Assembly: GCA_018267275.1 (NCBI GenBank) | Contig: JAFDYV010000002.1 | Coordinates: 248,001-312,000 of the forward strand | Source of the DNA: Bacteroidota bacterium | GTDB lineage: Bacteria; Bacteroidota; Bacteroidia; Cytophagales; Cyclobacteriaceae | Length of the DNA stretch: 64,000 nt | Reading direction: 5' to 3' | Part shown: positions 1 through 10,050 of the stretch, piece by piece | Position numbering within the stretch: the first letter of the stretch is position 1 | Layout of the letters: each line of letters starts with the position of its first letter | The notes under the pieces: generated by a model | The model's database searches: none | Seen by the model: the letters and a program-made list of their open reading frames with translations, nothing else | What the model was told of the DNA's origin: nothing | Made by a program: the position numbers and the translations under genes

Positions 1-978
1 TCGCCCAGTCTGTTGATTGGTGGCTTGTTTTTAACGGCTTGCTTTATTTCGCTTTCGTTAGGTACTTCCGTGGGCACCGTGGTGGCACTTGCGCCTATCG
101 CTGCAGGTATCAATGAATCCGTTCCCGGCACGTTGGCAGTAGGCCTTGCGGCTGTGGTGGGCGGTGCCATGTTTGGCGATAACTTAAGCATGATTTCAGA
201 CACCACCATTGCGGCCACACGCACGCAAGGCGTGGAGATGCGTGCGAAGTTTAAAGTAAACTTTTGGATTGCCCTGCCGCCCGCCATTATTACTTTTCTA
301 CTGTATGCATTTACTACTAATCTTCCAACGCAGTCTGCGGCTGTTTACGAATATTCGTTTGTCAAAATCGTTCCGTACCTGTTTATTTTTATTGCTGCCT
401 TATTGGGCATGAATGTGATTTGGGTGTTGATATCGGGTATTTTTCTTTCCATGGTGATTGGCTTTTTTGTGAGTGACCTCACGCTGTGGCCGATGATCAA
501 CGCGCTCAACACGGGTATGGCGTCCATGTTTGAATTGAGTTTAACGTGCATCATCATTGGCGGCATTGTGGGGCTCATTCGCTACTACCGCGGCATCGAT
601 TATATTTTGCACCATGTATCACGACATGTAAAAAGCAGCAGGGGAGGCGAGTTGGGCATTGCTTCGCTCACGGCTTTGGTCAATGCCACGCTGGCCAACA
701 ACACCATTACCATTTTGATTGTGGGGCCACTGGCCAAAGACATTGCCGATAAAAATGGTATTGACCCACGCAGAAGCGCCAGCATCCTCGATACCATTTC
801 ATGTTTCGTGCAGGGGCTGTTGCCCTATGGTGCACAGATGTTGGCGGCACTGGCTGTGGCTCACCAGATAATAGGGCCATTTGATATCATGGCTCATCTT
901 TATTACCCGTATTTGTTGGGATTGAGCACGCTGGTGTTTATTTTTATTCAGAAAAAAGAAGTAACATTTAGTAGATAG
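1..978 (+). CDS. nhaC: NhaC-family Na+/H+ antiporter, 5'-truncated by window edge
   Basis: This is the C-terminal part of an inner-membrane antiporter; the reading frame is open from base 1, so the true start lies outside the window. About 325 residues are visible with roughly eight hydrophobic segments. The polar stretch GDNLSMISDTTIAATRTQG (about residues 58-76) carries the conserved Asp/Ser/Thr residues of the NhaC family, and LGTSVGTVVALAPIAAG is a typical preceding helix. Family knowledge: these proteins exchange Na+ for H+ to keep internal pH and sodium in balance; some relatives exchange malate or lactate. The substrate cannot be decided from this fragment. Confidence 0.85.
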   Translation, partial: SPSLLIGGLFLTACFISLSLGTSVGTVVALAPIAAGINESVPGTLAVGLAAVVGGAMFGDNLSMISDTTIAATRTQGVEMRAKFKVNFWIALPPAIITFLLYAFTTNLPTQSAAVYEYSFVKIVPYLFIFIAALLGMNVIWVLISGIFLSMVIGFFVSDLTLWPMINALNTGMASMFELSLTCIIIGGIVGLIRYYRGIDYILHHVSRHVKSSRGGELGIASLTALVNATLANNTITILIVGPLAKDIADKNGIDPRRSASILDTISCFVQGLLPYGAQMLAALAVAHQIIGPFDIMAHLYYPYLLGLSTLVFIFIQKKEVTFSR

Positions 979-1086
979 CCTAAAATCGGCCTCATATTTT
1001 AACGTATCGCTTAAAGCCCACTAGAAATGGTTGGCTTTTGGTAGTTTTATGGCTTGAATAAATAGTTGGCGGTAATTTTAAATTTC

Positions 1087-2091
1087 ATGAAGATTCGGTT
1101 GGCATTAATCATTTCAGCCTTAGCTAACATAGGACTTTTTTTATTCATTTACTTCCAACGCAGAACGACACCACCTCCATTTGACCCATTTCATATCAGA
1201 ACCGACTTTAAGTACTCCGACTTGCTTTCGGACGGATATGCTAAAGTTCCAGTTGACGTTCTAATGGTGGGTAAAACTGTTGGCACCTTGACAATAAACT
1301 ATCAAGTTTCTGAAGAAGATGGTAGCGTCTATTACCGCATCGCGACAATCCAAACAGGAATGAGAGAAGTGGACACTTTAAAAATTTATAAAATCATAGA
1401 GTCATATGATGCTGACATATTAATACTGCCTGGGACGAACATCAAAACAACAAATGCCCCTCCGTTAACATCAACTTTTTATGTCAAGCACAGGTTGAAC
1501 AAGCAGATTTTTGAATGTTACCTGACAAGAGCAGAGAATGATAACTATAATATTGAAACGGAGTTTGAAAGCCCTTTGAAAAATGACAGCCTGATTGAAA
1601 GGGAAAAATACTTCTGGTTAAATCGAGAGAATCGCTTTGGCCCTGATACATTGATTTTTGATGATGGTCTAACTTTAATTCGGAATTTCTGGAACTGGAG
1701 TAAGGAGGGAGAAGAAAAAATATTTAGAGCAAATGGGATATTAGCACTGATTAGAAATTACAACGACTGGACTCTACAAAATACTATATGTTACTATGAA
1801 GATGGCTCAATAGAATATGATGTCTTATCTTATAACATGACTGGAACAAGCACTTGGTGGTATCCGACTGGAGTTAAAATGGAGACAATTGAGTATAAAG
1901 ATGGAAGAAGAAATGGTCGACATGTTACATATTATTCCAATGGAAAAGTGAAGACAAGTGGACAATACATCGGGGGTTTCTACGACAGGGGAATAAAAGA
2001 TGGAGATTGGATTTATTATGACTCCCTTGGACAGATCAAAGGCAAAGAAATCTACAAGCGGGACAGTCTGACAAAAAAAATCACTTACTAA
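1087..2091 (+). CDS. Membrane-anchored MORN-like (YwqK-type) repeat protein
   Basis: A 334-residue protein with one N-terminal hydrophobic helix (about residues 4-23, no lipobox Cys) and the rest predicted outside the inner membrane. The last third holds several copies of the MORN-variant motif seen in YwqK-type proteins, for example WWYPTGVKMETIEYKDGRRN and TYYSNGKVKTSGQY, followed by GDWIYYDSLGQIKGKE. Family knowledge: such repeats form a beta-sheet surface; some relatives were labelled antitoxins but their function is unsettled. I chose the ATG at 1087 because the signal-like helix begins there; a TTG at 1066 is in frame but adds seven residues with no support. The gene has no obvious operon partner and is AT-richer than nhaC. 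Confidence 0.7.
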   Translation: MKIRLALIISALANIGLFLFIYFQRRTTPPPFDPFHIRTDFKYSDLLSDGYAKVPVDVLMVGKTVGTLTINYQVSEEDGSVYYRIATIQTGMREVDTLKIYKIIESYDADILILPGTNIKTTNAPPLTSTFYVKHRLNKQIFECYLTRAENDNYNIETEFESPLKNDSLIEREKYFWLNRENRFGPDTLIFDDGLTLIRNFWNWSKEGEEKIFRANGILALIRNYNDWTLQNTICYYEDGSIEYDVLSYNMTGTSTWWYPTGVKMETIEYKDGRRNGRHVTYYSNGKVKTSGQYIGGFYDRGIKDGDWIYYDSLGQIKGKEIYKRDSLTKKITY

Positions 2092-2135
2092 GAATAAGTT
2101 TATTACTAATTCATTTGTTACTGGCCAACTGTTGC

Positions 2136-3230
2136 TTATTCCAACTCTCTCCACCACTCTCCAAACTTCTGCTCAGATTTTAATAAAACCGCCTCCCCAA
2201 TCATAGGCGTAATCAGATTCACATTTTTTTCTTTGGCTGCTGCTACTGCGCGATTGATGGAATCATCCCACGCATGGTTGGCCAACGCAAACTTGCCCCA
2301 ATGTACGGCCATGGCTTTTTTGGTTTTTAAATCAATGGCTGCCTGAATGGTTTCTTCGGGCATCATGTGAATGTACTTCCAGTTTTTGCTGTACTGGCCG
2401 CATTCGAGTAATGCCAAATCAAATGGGCCATGTTGGTCGCCAATTTCTTTGAAGTGTCTGTCATAGCCAGAGTCGGCACCCAAGTACAATTTCATGCTCG
2501 GTGTTTTAAGCACAAATGAAACCCACAGTACTTGGTTTCGCTTAAAACTTCTGCCGGAGAAATGGCGGGCGGGCGTGAGCGTAATGGAAAATCCACTTCC
2601 TAAATCTACCACCTCATGCCAATCTCTTTCAATGGTGTTGTTGGCATCGTACCCCCAAAATTCTAAATGTGAGCCAGTGCCCAACCCACAAATCACTTGT
2701 TTTACTTTTGGTTTGAGTTCCATTACGGTTTGGTAATCGAGGTGATCCCAATGGTCGTGCGAGATGAGTAGATAATCTATGATTGGTAAGTCAGCGGGTT
2801 TGTACACATCCGCCCCCGCAAAGGCACCACCTACCACGGAAATTGGTGACACGGTGCCACTGAAAACGGGATCGATCAGAAATGTTTTGCCATCCACTTG
2901 AATAAAGTAAGAAGAATGTCCGAACCAGACCAGTATATCTTGGTTGGGGTCGAGGTGGAGAAGGTCTGTTTTTTGAGTGGGGATTTTAGTTTTTGGCTTT
3001 CGGTTCTTGGTTTGTTCAAAGAAGAACTGCATCAGCACCGTAAAGAAGTTCGCGCCTTCGGTGAGGTCGGGCGTGTAACTGGCGTTTTCGAACTTACCGT
3101 TTTTGTATTGTTTTGATTTTTTGATGCGCTCCAATCGTTCGCCAACAGGCGGTTTTCCGAATTTGGATTGATTGGTGAAGAGCCAAATCGCGGTTATTAA
3201 AAATGCAATGACGATTAGGACGGGTATCAT
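2136..3230 (-). CDS. MBL-fold metallo-hydrolase with N-terminal membrane anchor (UlaG / NAPE-PLD-like)
   Basis: A 364-residue protein. An N-terminal hydrophobic helix (about residues 2-18) is followed by a metallo-beta-lactamase fold. The metal-binding motif HDHWDH is near residue 153, preceded by the strand GHSSYFIQVDGKTFLIDP, and later metal ligands are likely in TPARHFSGR and AVHWGKF. The combination GHSSYFI, HDHWDH and HWGKF is characteristic of the UlaG/NAPE-PLD-like branch, which hydrolyses phosphodiester or lactone bonds. The physiological substrate is unknown. The gene converges on the MORN-like gene with a 44-bp gap. Its start codon is 142 bp beyond the stop codon of purL, so it is probably read from its own promoter. 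Confidence 0.8.
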   Translation of the reverse strand: MIPVLIVIAFLITAIWLFTNQSKFGKPPVGERLERIKKSKQYKNGKFENASYTPDLTEGANFFTVLMQFFFEQTKNRKPKTKIPTQKTDLLHLDPNQDILVWFGHSSYFIQVDGKTFLIDPVFSGTVSPISVVGGAFAGADVYKPADLPIIDYLLISHDHWDHLDYQTVMELKPKVKQVICGLGTGSHLEFWGYDANNTIERDWHEVVDLGSGFSITLTPARHFSGRSFKRNQVLWVSFVLKTPSMKLYLGADSGYDRHFKEIGDQHGPFDLALLECGQYSKNWKYIHMMPEETIQAAIDLKTKKAMAVHWGKFALANHAWDDSINRAVAAAKEKNVNLITPMIGEAVLLKSEQKFGEWWRELE

Positions 3231-3320
3231 TTTTTGCTCGGGGGTAATTTGTTAGGTAGTCGGAAAGTCCGAAAGTTTATTGCTTGTAAATGATTTTCTT
3301 TTTGGACTAGTCGTCAATGT

Positions 3321-3375
3321 ACAACCTCCAACTTCAAACTTCGAACTTCTAACCTCGAACCTCTAACCTCGAACT
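3321..3375. repeat. Degenerate short tandem tract (CCTCnAAC / CTTCnAAC)
   Basis: The tract consists of 10-14-bp variants of AACCTCGAACCTCT and AACTTCGAACTTCT repeated about five times. It lies in the gap between purL and the MBL gene and runs over the last codons and stop codon of purL (3363-3375). Similar text recurs at about 30166-30205. It looks like slippage-grown simple sequence rather than a structured element. Confidence 0.55.
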
Positions 3376-6300
3376 TTCCCCTTCACCCACTCCCTCGCAT
3401 TCACAAACGCTTCTATCCATGGCCCAATTTCGTCTTGCTGTTTGTTGCGGGTATAGTGCGGCCAGTTCCAAGGGAACAACGTACGTTCAATGTGTGGCAT
3501 GATGGCCAAATGTCTTCCATCTTTTGAACAGAGTGAAGCCACTGCAAATTCAGAATCGTTGGGGTTGCCCGGATATTGCTGATAGGAATAAGTAGCGGCC
3601 ACTTGGTAGTTGTCCAAACTTCCCAACACAAATTTCCCTTCGCCATGTGCCAGCCACACGCCCAAGCGCGAGCCTGCCAGCGAACTCATCATCACTGAAT
3701 TGTTTTTGGGAATATCGATGGTGATAAACGTGGACTCAAACTTTCCTGAACCGTTGTGGTGCATTTTAGGATGCTTAGCCATTGGTATTTCGCGATAGAC
3801 GAGACCTAACTCCATCATCAACTGGCAGCCATTGCAAACACCCAAGCTCAGTGTGTCGGGACGTGCGTAAAAGTTATCAAGCGCGGCTTTTGCTTTGGGA
3901 TTGTACAAGAAAGAGCCTGCCCAACCTTTGGCAGAACCCAACACATCCGAATTCGAAAACCCACCCACAAAAACAATCATGTTTACACCGCTCAAATCTT
4001 CGCGCCCCGAAACCAAGTCAGTCATGTGTACATCTTTCACATCAAAGCCAGCGAGATAAAGCGCGTAAGCCATCTCACGATCTCCATTCACACCTTTCTC
4101 GCGGATGATGGCCGCTTTTATGCCGGAGGGTGTTCTGCGTTTTGCATCGATGCCCAACGATTGAAACGTTCCTTTAAAGTGAACCGGGAATTGATAGGTG
4201 AGGGGTTGTTGGGTGAAATTTTCTTTTCGTTCTTCTGCATGACCCTTTGGTCGCTGAATTTTATCGAGCAGGTAGGAGGTGTGGAACCATTTTTCGCGCA
4301 AAGCCTCAAGCTTCAAGCTCCAAGCCTCAGGCTGGTTCGTGCTGCTCATGGCTTGTGGCTTTTGACCCGAGGCTTGCAGCCTTAACACATTATCTGAAGT
4401 AACTTTCCCTAGTTCTTTAAAAGCGATGTTATTCTTACTCAGCCCATCTATCACCGCATTCACATCGCTCACTTGTATCACTACTCCGGGATTTTCAGCA
4501 AACAATGTTTTGATCGGATCTTTTCCTAAGTCTAAAGTCACATCGATTCCTGTTTGTTGAGACGGGAAACACATCTCCAACAAAGCAGTGATCAACCCAC
4601 CCGAAGAAATATCGTGACCCGCCAAGATTAGATTTTGATTGACCAGTTCTTGAACAGTGGTAAACGCTTTCGCAAAGTAATTGGAATCTTTGATCGTTGG
4701 CGCATCATTGCCAAGTGAAGAGAGTACTTGGCCTAAGCTGCTTCCACCTAACTTCAGATCATCTCTTGAGAAGTCTATGTAGAACAACGTTGAGCCTACC
4801 ACCGGCTTTAAATCGGGTGACACAGTTTTACGGATGTCACTCGCTTCTGCCACAGTAGAGATAATCACGGTACCGGGCGAATAAACGACATCACCATTTG
4901 GATATTTTTGCGTCATCGACAGTGAATCTTTGCCGGTGGGAATGTTGATTCCCAATTCACAAGCAAAATCACTAACTGCTTTCACTGCTTCATATAAACG
5001 CGCATTTTCGCCTTCATTTTTTGCCGGCCACATCCAGTTGGCACTGAGCGAAACACCCTTTAGTCCGTGGGTGAGTGGTGCCCACACTAAATTGGTCAGC
5101 GCTTCGGCTATGGCTAGTTTGCTTCCATACGTTGGATTGACCAATGCTGCCACGGGCGCGTGACCGATGGAAGTTGCAATTCCTTTGTTGCTCAAGAAGT
5201 CAATTGCCATTACAGCCACATTGTTCAAAGGCAACTGAATTTCACCACACGTTTGCTGCGTGGCTACTTTACCGGAGACCGATCGGTCTACTTTGTTGGT
5301 CAACCAATCTTTGCATGCCACCGATTCTAATTGCAACACTTGCTCGATATACGATTGCAATTGCGATGCATCATATGTTACGTCTTTGTAAGTTGTTTTC
5401 TGCGACTGGTCTTTTAAAATAGTTTTCGGTGATGAACCAAACAAATGATTCATTTCAAGTTCTACCGGATTCATAGAATCCTTCGCGCCTTTGAAAGTAA
5501 ATTTTTTATTGCCCGTAGCCTCGCCCACCACATACATCGGTGCCCGTTCGCGGTCAGCTATTTTTTTCAGCGTGTCAATATCTTTTTTGTGCAGAGCCAA
5601 TCCCATCCGCTCTTGCGATTCGTTGCTGATGATTTCCTTTGCCGAAAGGGTAGGGTCACCCACGGGAATTTTTTCCACTTCAATCGTACCACCCGTTTCT
5701 TCTAACAATTCAGAGAAGCAATTCAAGTGGCCGCCTGCCCCGTGATCGTGAATGGAAACAATCGGATTTTCTTTTGATTCCACCATTGCGCGAATGGCAT
5801 TCATCACACGCTTCTGCATCTCGGGGTTGGAGCGCTGAATAGCATTTAACTCAAGCGCATTGGCGAATTGACCGGTGGTTACAGACGATACGGCTGCACC
5901 ACCCATCCCGATGCGGTAGTTATCGCCACCCATCATCACAATTTGATCGCCTGCTTTTAAGTGTTCTTTCTTGCTGTCTTTTTCTTTGCCAAAGCCCACG
6001 CCACCAGCCAACATAATTACTTTGTCGAAACCGTATTTCTTTTTTTGTTCTTCATGTTCGAAGGTGAACAAGCTTCCGCTGATGAGCGGTTGACCAAACT
6101 TGTTTCCAAAATCACTTGCGCCATCCGATGCTTTGATAAGGATTTCGGCAGGTGTTTGGTAAAGCCACTTTCTTGGATCATTTCCTTCCCAAGCTTTGCC
6201 CTTCTCCAAACGCGGATACGAAGTCATGTACACAGCCGTTCCCGCTAGGGGCAACGAGCCTTTTCCGCCTGCAAGCCGATCTCTGATCTCTCCACCCGAA

Positions 6301-7088
6301 CCGGTGGCTGCGCCATTGAATGGCTCAACAGTGGTGGGGAAGTTGTGTGTTTCTGCTTTCAACGAAATCACCGAATCGAAATCTTCTATTTTGAAAAAAT
6401 CGGGTACGTCTTGTCGCTCTGGCGCAAACTGCTCTACGCGTGGTCCTTTGATAAAGGCCACATTGTCTTTGTAAGCCGAAACAATTTGATTCGGATTTTC
6501 TTTGGATGTTTTTTTGATGAGCTGAAAGAGTGTCATCTCTTTTTCAACACCATCAATAACAAACGTGCCGTTGAAAATTTTATGGCGGCAGTGTTCGGAG
6601 TTCACTTGACTAAATCCAAATACTTCGCTATCGGTCAATTTTCGTCCCAGTTTCCAACTGACTTCATTCAAATACGTGATTTCTTCCTCGCTTAGTGCAA
6701 GGCCTTCTTGCTCACTGTATTTTTTAATGTCGTCAATTTCAAGAATGGGAGCTGGAGTGAGATGAATCGTAAATATATCTTGGTCGAGGCCATCGTATAA
6801 GTGCTGTAGCATGCGGTCGAAGTGAACATTTGCCGTGACTGCAAAGAACTCTTCAATCCGCTCAATCCCTTTGATGCCCATTGTCTGCGTGATTTCTACC
6901 GCGTTTGTGCTCCAAGGTGTAATCATCTCCTTGCGGGGACCCAGGTACTTTCCGGTTAGCGATTTCTCTTGCAATGGCTTCGCTCCGCCAAAAAGCCAGG
7001 TTAGTTTTTGCAAGTCCTCAACCGAAAATGAATGGGTCGTGCCAACCCCGTAAATAAGGTTGGATTCTGTGCGGAAAAATAGAATCAT
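3363..7088 (-). CDS. purL: Phosphoribosylformylglycinamidine synthase (fused PurLQ)
   Basis: This 1241-residue enzyme catalyses the ATP- and glutamine-dependent conversion of FGAR to FGAM in purine synthesis. The long single-chain form is visible: an N-terminal PurS-like part, two AIRS-type synthase domains ([40 protein letters not shown]), and a C-terminal class I glutamine amidotransferase domain with nucleophile Cys1085 in [11 protein letters not shown] and the downstream HGEGKF and [11 protein letters not shown] motifs. I start at 7088 ([10 protein letters not shown]), which begins with the usual first strand; an in-frame ATG 36 bp upstream is unlikely. Residues about 902-928 look like an insertion encoded by intergenic-type repeat DNA (see findings). 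The gene appears monocistronic. Confidence 0.96.
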   Translation of the reverse strand: MILFFRTESNLIYGVGTTHSFSVEDLQKLTWLFGGAKPLQEKSLTGKYLGPRKEMITPWSTNAVEITQTMGIKGIERIEEFFAVTANVHFDRMLQHLYDGLDQDIFTIHLTPAPILEIDDIKKYSEQEGLALSEEEITYLNEVSWKLGRKLTDSEVFGFSQVNSEHCRHKIFNGTFVIDGVEKEMTLFQLIKKTSKENPNQIVSAYKDNVAFIKGPRVEQFAPERQDVPDFFKIEDFDSVISLKAETHNFPTTVEPFNGAATGSGGEIRDRLAGGKGSLPLAGTAVYMTSYPRLEKGKAWEGNDPRKWLYQTPAEILIKASDGASDFGNKFGQPLISGSLFTFEHEEQKKKYGFDKVIMLAGGVGFGKEKDSKKEHLKAGDQIVMMGGDNYRIGMGGAAVSSVTTGQFANALELNAIQRSNPEMQKRVMNAIRAMVESKENPIVSIHDHGAGGHLNCFSELLEETGGTIEVEKIPVGDPTLSAKEIISNESQERMGLALHKKDIDTLKKIADRERAPMYVVGEATGNKKFTFKGAKDSMNPVELEMNHLFGSSPKTILKDQSQKTTYKDVTYDASQLQSYIEQVLQLESVACKDWLTNKVDRSVSGKVATQQTCGEIQLPLNNVAVMAIDFLSNKGIATSIGHAPVAALVNPTYGSKLAIAEALTNLVWAPLTHGLKGVSLSANWMWPAKNEGENARLYEAVKAVSDFACELGINIPTGKDSLSMTQKYPNGDVVYSPGTVIISTVAEASDIRKTVSPDLKPVVGSTLFYIDFSRDDLKLGGSSLGQVLSSLGNDAPTIKDSNYFAKAFTTVQELVNQNLILAGHDISSGGLITALLEMCFPSQQTGIDVTLDLGKDPIKTLFAENPGVVIQVSDVNAVIDGLSKNNIAFKELGKVTSDNVLRLQASGQKPQAMSSTNQPEAWSLKLEALREKWFHTSYLLDKIQRPKGHAEERKENFTQQPLTYQFPVHFKGTFQSLGIDAKRRTPSGIKAAIIREKGVNGDREMAYALYLAGFDVKDVHMTDLVSGREDLSGVNMIVFVGGFSNSDVLGSAKGWAGSFLYNPKAKAALDNFYARPDTLSLGVCNGCQLMMELGLVYREIPMAKHPKMHHNGSGKFESTFITIDIPKNNSVMMSSLAGSRLGVWLAHGEGKFVLGSLDNYQVAATYSYQQYPGNPNDSEFAVASLCSKDGRHLAIMPHIERTLFPWNWPHYTRNKQQDEIGPWIEAFVNAREWVKGKVRG

Positions 7089-7162
7089 GGGAGTGGAAAA
7101 ATGAAGGGCAAAAGTAGCTAACATTTATCAAAAATTGCAGAGAAAAATCGGTGCCGTTTGGG

Positions 7163-7170
7163 TATTTTTG
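7163..7170 (+). promoter_or_regulatory. Bacteroidota -7 box (TATTTTTG)
   Basis: The sequence TATTTTTG matches the TAnnTTTG consensus of the Bacteroidota primary sigma factor. It lies 25 bp before the ATG at 7196 in the short divergent gap between purL and the barrel gene. No clear -33 TTG at the right spacing was seen, so confidence is moderate. Confidence 0.45.
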
Positions 7171-7195
7171 ATCGATAGCATAAAGAAAAATCGCC

Positions 7196-8008
7196 ATGCG
7201 TGGGATATTAATTGTAGCACTAGTGATCGTATTGAAGGTAGCAAGGGCACAGGAGACGTTGATCGTGTTGAATGACAGCACAAAAGTAAAAACCGAGATT
7301 ACGGCTCTGTCTGATAACTTGGTATTTACAAAGGCCGGGAGTTTCAATATTTCTGAAGTCTATTCGGTGCGTTTCGCAAACGAAGACGAATACCAACGCA
7401 AGCGCGTGATGGGGGATGTACTTCGCTCATATCCCATCAAAGTATACGGTGGTAGCAAGCTGCTTCCGGCTTTGGTGGCTCGGCCACGGCCAGCTGTTGA
7501 AGATAGCCCTGAGAAGCCCGAAACATACTATCAAGAAAATGGCTTGAAGGAAAGCTATACACCCAAAGGCGATTTTGGCTTGGGCATTGGTTTAGATTAT
7601 GGTGGCCTTGGTGGCCGATTAACCTACATGCCCGTGAAAAGATTTGGACTTTTTTTCGCTGGTGGTTATGCCTTTGCTGGGTTCGGTTACAATGCGGGCG
7701 TTCACTTGCGTGCAGCACCGGATAAGCGAGTTTCGTTTATTGCTAATTTGATGTACGGCTACAACGCAGCCATTGTGGTGAGCGGTGCGCCACAATTCGA
7801 TAAGCTCTATTATGGTGCGTCTATTACGGCAGGCGTAATGTTGCGGTCTAGACGAGATGAAAACAATTTCTTTACCATTGAATTGGGTGTGCCATTTAGA
7901 TCGCAAGCATTTGATAACGACTATACATCATTAAGGAATAACCCAAGTGTTCGGATGGGACCTGTGTCACCTGTTACGTTCAGCTTGGGTTATCATTTTG
8001 GCTTTTAA
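7196..8008 (+). CDS. Exported protein with predicted outer-membrane beta-barrel
   Basis: A 270-residue protein with a signal peptide (about residues 1-19, ending ARAQ). A short N-terminal domain contains LIVLNDSTKVKTEITALSDN, resembling domains in Bacteroidota proteins that describe response of a strand to a specified tag. From about residue 125 onward, alternating hydrophobic strands rich in Gly, Tyr and Phe follow (FGLGIGLDYGGLGGRLTYMP, FGLFFAGGYAFAGFGYNAG) and the chain ends in FSLGYHFGF. A terminal Phe after alternating strands is typical of outer-membrane barrels. The function is not recognised. The 3' end overlaps the convergent hydrolase gene by 29 bp. Confidence 0.7.
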   Translation: MRGILIVALVIVLKVARAQETLIVLNDSTKVKTEITALSDNLVFTKAGSFNISEVYSVRFANEDEYQRKRVMGDVLRSYPIKVYGGSKLLPALVARPRPAVEDSPEKPETYYQENGLKESYTPKGDFGLGIGLDYGGLGGRLTYMPVKRFGLFFAGGYAFAGFGYNAGVHLRAAPDKRVSFIANLMYGYNAAIVVSGAPQFDKLYYGASITAGVMLRSRRDENNFFTIELGVPFRSQAFDNDYTSLRNNPSVRMGPVSPVTFSLGYHFGF

Positions 8009-8801
8009 TAACCACGTGAATCGACTTGTCGATCAAGTCATTATGTCCAGCTTCAATTAGGAAAAACTCTTTCTCCTTCAGTTTCGACAAAAAGGGTTGC
8101 ATGTTTGCAGCGGTGATGATTTTATCGTAACGACCGACAACGATTGTAAATGAAATTGCGTGCTGGTTGATGATACCGGCTAAGTGTTTTTGATCAAATT
8201 TCAAGTGGCGGAAGTAGACCCACGTAAAGTAAACCCTTCTGCGTTTTTCTTCGGTGTTCATTTGGTGTTCGGCAAACCGCAGTAAACCACTATCAACCAA
8301 ATGAAGCGCGCTCAAAAATTTGGTTAACCATAACAGTCTTTTAGGGTGCAAAATCATGCTCTTGAATAACGAGCGTGTTGCAATGGGATAGGTGGCGAGG
8401 CTGTACCAAAAACTTGTTTTGATGCCATCGGGTGCAAGGAGGGTAATCTTTTTCACTTTCGTGGGAAACAACTCAAGCGTTGCCAGTGCAAACTTGCCGC
8501 CCATGCTAAACCCGGCCAACTCAAAATCGGTGATGGATTCCTGTTTAAAAAACAGCGTCATGATTTCTTGCCAATCTGTTTTCTCCAATGCCTCTCGGCT
8601 ATGCCAATGGCTTTGGCCGTGGAAGAAGAGGTCAAATGAATAAAGTGTGTATTGATGACCCAACGCTTCTACCCACGAATCGAAAACGCGATGATGTTGG
8701 CCAAAGCCATGGAAAAGTAGTAATACGCGGGCACCATTTCCAGCCTTCGCACAATGCAACCGATTGCCTTGGTAGTTGATATAGCTGGCCGTTACAAACA
8801 T
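7980..8801 (-). CDS. Alpha/beta hydrolase
   Basis: A 273-residue cytoplasmic enzyme of the alpha/beta hydrolase fold. The oxyanion motif LLLFHGFGQHH is followed by the nucleophile elbow GFSMGG (Ser near residue 99), a likely catalytic Asp in VVGRYDKI and a catalytic His in IEAGHNDL. The order Ser-Asp-His and the short lid region (about residues 140-205) fit the classic single-domain group. The substrate cannot be inferred. It overlaps the convergent barrel gene by 29 bp, so the two transcripts are antisense at their 3' ends. Confidence 0.88.
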   Translation of the reverse strand: MFVTASYINYQGNRLHCAKAGNGARVLLLFHGFGQHHRVFDSWVEALGHQYTLYSFDLFFHGQSHWHSREALEKTDWQEIMTLFFKQESITDFELAGFSMGGKFALATLELFPTKVKKITLLAPDGIKTSFWYSLATYPIATRSLFKSMILHPKRLLWLTKFLSALHLVDSGLLRFAEHQMNTEEKRRRVYFTWVYFRHLKFDQKHLAGIINQHAISFTIVVGRYDKIITAANMQPFLSKLKEKEFFLIEAGHNDLIDKSIHVVIKSQNDNPS

Positions 8802-8928
8802 GGTCTAAAAATAGTGATTAAGCGTTGGTGTGTATCAATGGCAAATCCAAACAAAAAGCACAATTTGCATTAACATCTAAAATAAATCCGCCAGCGCCCC
8901 GTCTTTACCATCAAAAGAATCGCGGCAC

Positions 8929-9498
8929 ATGGACTTGGCCATGCAACAGATAAAGGAAAACACATTCCTGAAGGAGAAAGACAAACTGCTGGGGTTTATC
9001 CGCAGCCGTGTGTCTACGGTGGAAGAGGCGGAGGACATACTTCAGGATGTGTTTTACCAGTTTGTGGCCGGCTACGAAACCATTGAGTCACTTGACCGGG
9101 TTACTTCTTGGCTGTACAGCGTAGCGCGCAATAAAATCATTGATCGCTATAGGCGCGATGCCGCACGACCAAAGCAAACCGACTTTGAATTAGTATCAGG
9201 AAGGGATGACGATGCACCGCTTACGTTGCAAGATATTTTGCCAGACCTGGATAATTCTCCCGAGGCAACTTTGTTGAGAGAAGCGATTTGGGATGAGATT
9301 ACCGATGCATTGGCTGAATTACCCAGCGACCAAAGGGAGATTTTCATCCAGAATGAAATAGAAGAAAGAGGTTTCAGGGAAATTTCCGAGGAGACGGGTG
9401 TGTCTATCAATACGCTGCTTTCGCGGAAAAGGTATGCAATACTGGCGTTAAGAAAGCGATTGCAGAAGTTTTATAATGATGTAGTCGATGGTCGATAG
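8929..9498 (+). CDS. RNA polymerase sigma factor, sigma-70 family (ECF-like)
   Basis: A 189-residue sigma factor with region 2 (VEEAEDILQDVFYQF, then SWLYSVARNKIIDRYRRD) and region 4 (LAELPSDQREIFIQNEIE, with the helix-turn-helix FREISEETGVSINTLLSRKR). It lacks regions 1 and 3, as ECF factors do. A second in-frame ATG at 8941 (MQQIKEN) is an equally good start. Downstream, after a 91-bp gap, lies a small two-helix membrane protein that may be its partner; no recognisable zinc-binding anti-sigma motif is present. A linker of about 35 residues between regions 2 and 4 is rich in Asp. Confidence 0.93.
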   Translation: MDLAMQQIKENTFLKEKDKLLGFIRSRVSTVEEAEDILQDVFYQFVAGYETIESLDRVTSWLYSVARNKIIDRYRRDAARPKQTDFELVSGRDDDAPLTLQDILPDLDNSPEATLLREAIWDEITDALAELPSDQREIFIQNEIEERGFREISEETGVSINTLLSRKRYAILALRKRLQKFYNDVVDGR

Positions 9499-9589
9499 TT
9501 ATTTGGCCAGTTGCCATGGCACAAGACTGTGGACTGCAAAATTGAAATGAGTAGTAATTTGAAGAGTAGAAAACTAAAATAGAAGGAGT

Positions 9590-9943
9590 ATGAAACGTGG
9601 AAAATGGATTGCAAAGGTGTTGATGATGGTGGCGTTAGGAATAGTTGCAGTAGCAGCGTTTACATTGATCACCATGTATTTGTGGAATGGGCTGGTGCCG
9701 GTGTTATTTAATGGCCCGGTGATTTCATTCTGGCAGACGCTTGGTCTTCTAGTGTTGAGCAAAATATTCTTCTCCGGTTTTGGCGGAAGGAACCATGGCG
9801 GCCACCGTTGGAAAGGATACTGGAGAGAACGTTGGCAAAATATGTCGCCTGAAGATCGGGAACGGTTTAAGCAAAAAATGAAAGACAAATGGTGCTACCG
9901 CGAACCCGTGGCACCGTCTGAAGAACGTACCACAAACGTTTGA
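9590..9943 (+). CDS. Small two-helix membrane protein downstream of sigma factor
   Basis: A 117-residue protein with two hydrophobic helices (about residues 9-30 and 41-60). A basic, aromatic C-terminal tail contains RWQNMSPEDRERFKQKMKDK, a motif type found in small metal- or stress-related Bacteroidota proteins. It is preceded by an unusually clear Shine-Dalgarno sequence (AGAAGGAG, 9581-9588), which is rare in this window. Co-transcription with the sigma factor is plausible and would suggest membrane-level regulation, but no anti-sigma domain is recognisable. The next gene is a TetR regulator 149 bp away with its own promoter. Confidence 0.7.
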   Translation: MKRGKWIAKVLMMVALGIVAVAAFTLITMYLWNGLVPVLFNGPVISFWQTLGLLVLSKIFFSGFGGRNHGGHRWKGYWRERWQNMSPEDRERFKQKMKDKWCYREPVAPSEERTTNV

Positions 9944-10020
9944 GATAAAAGGCTAGAAAAAAAGTTCTTTTTCTTAACAAAAAATCAAAACCAATCGTAC
10001 TAATTCTCGTTTAAAAACCG

Positions 10021-10050
10021 TGGAAACTTTTATTAAGTTAAAAGTTTCCA
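10021..10050. promoter_or_regulatory. 30-bp perfect palindrome, likely TetR operator
   Basis: Arms TGGAAACTTTTA (10021-10032) and TAAAAGTTTCCA (10039-10050) are exact reverse complements separated by TTAAGT. The site ends directly against the -7 box at 10051-10058 and so covers the space between -33 and -7 of the tetR promoter. Position, length and symmetry are what an autoregulated TetR-family repressor would use. Confidence 0.75.
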
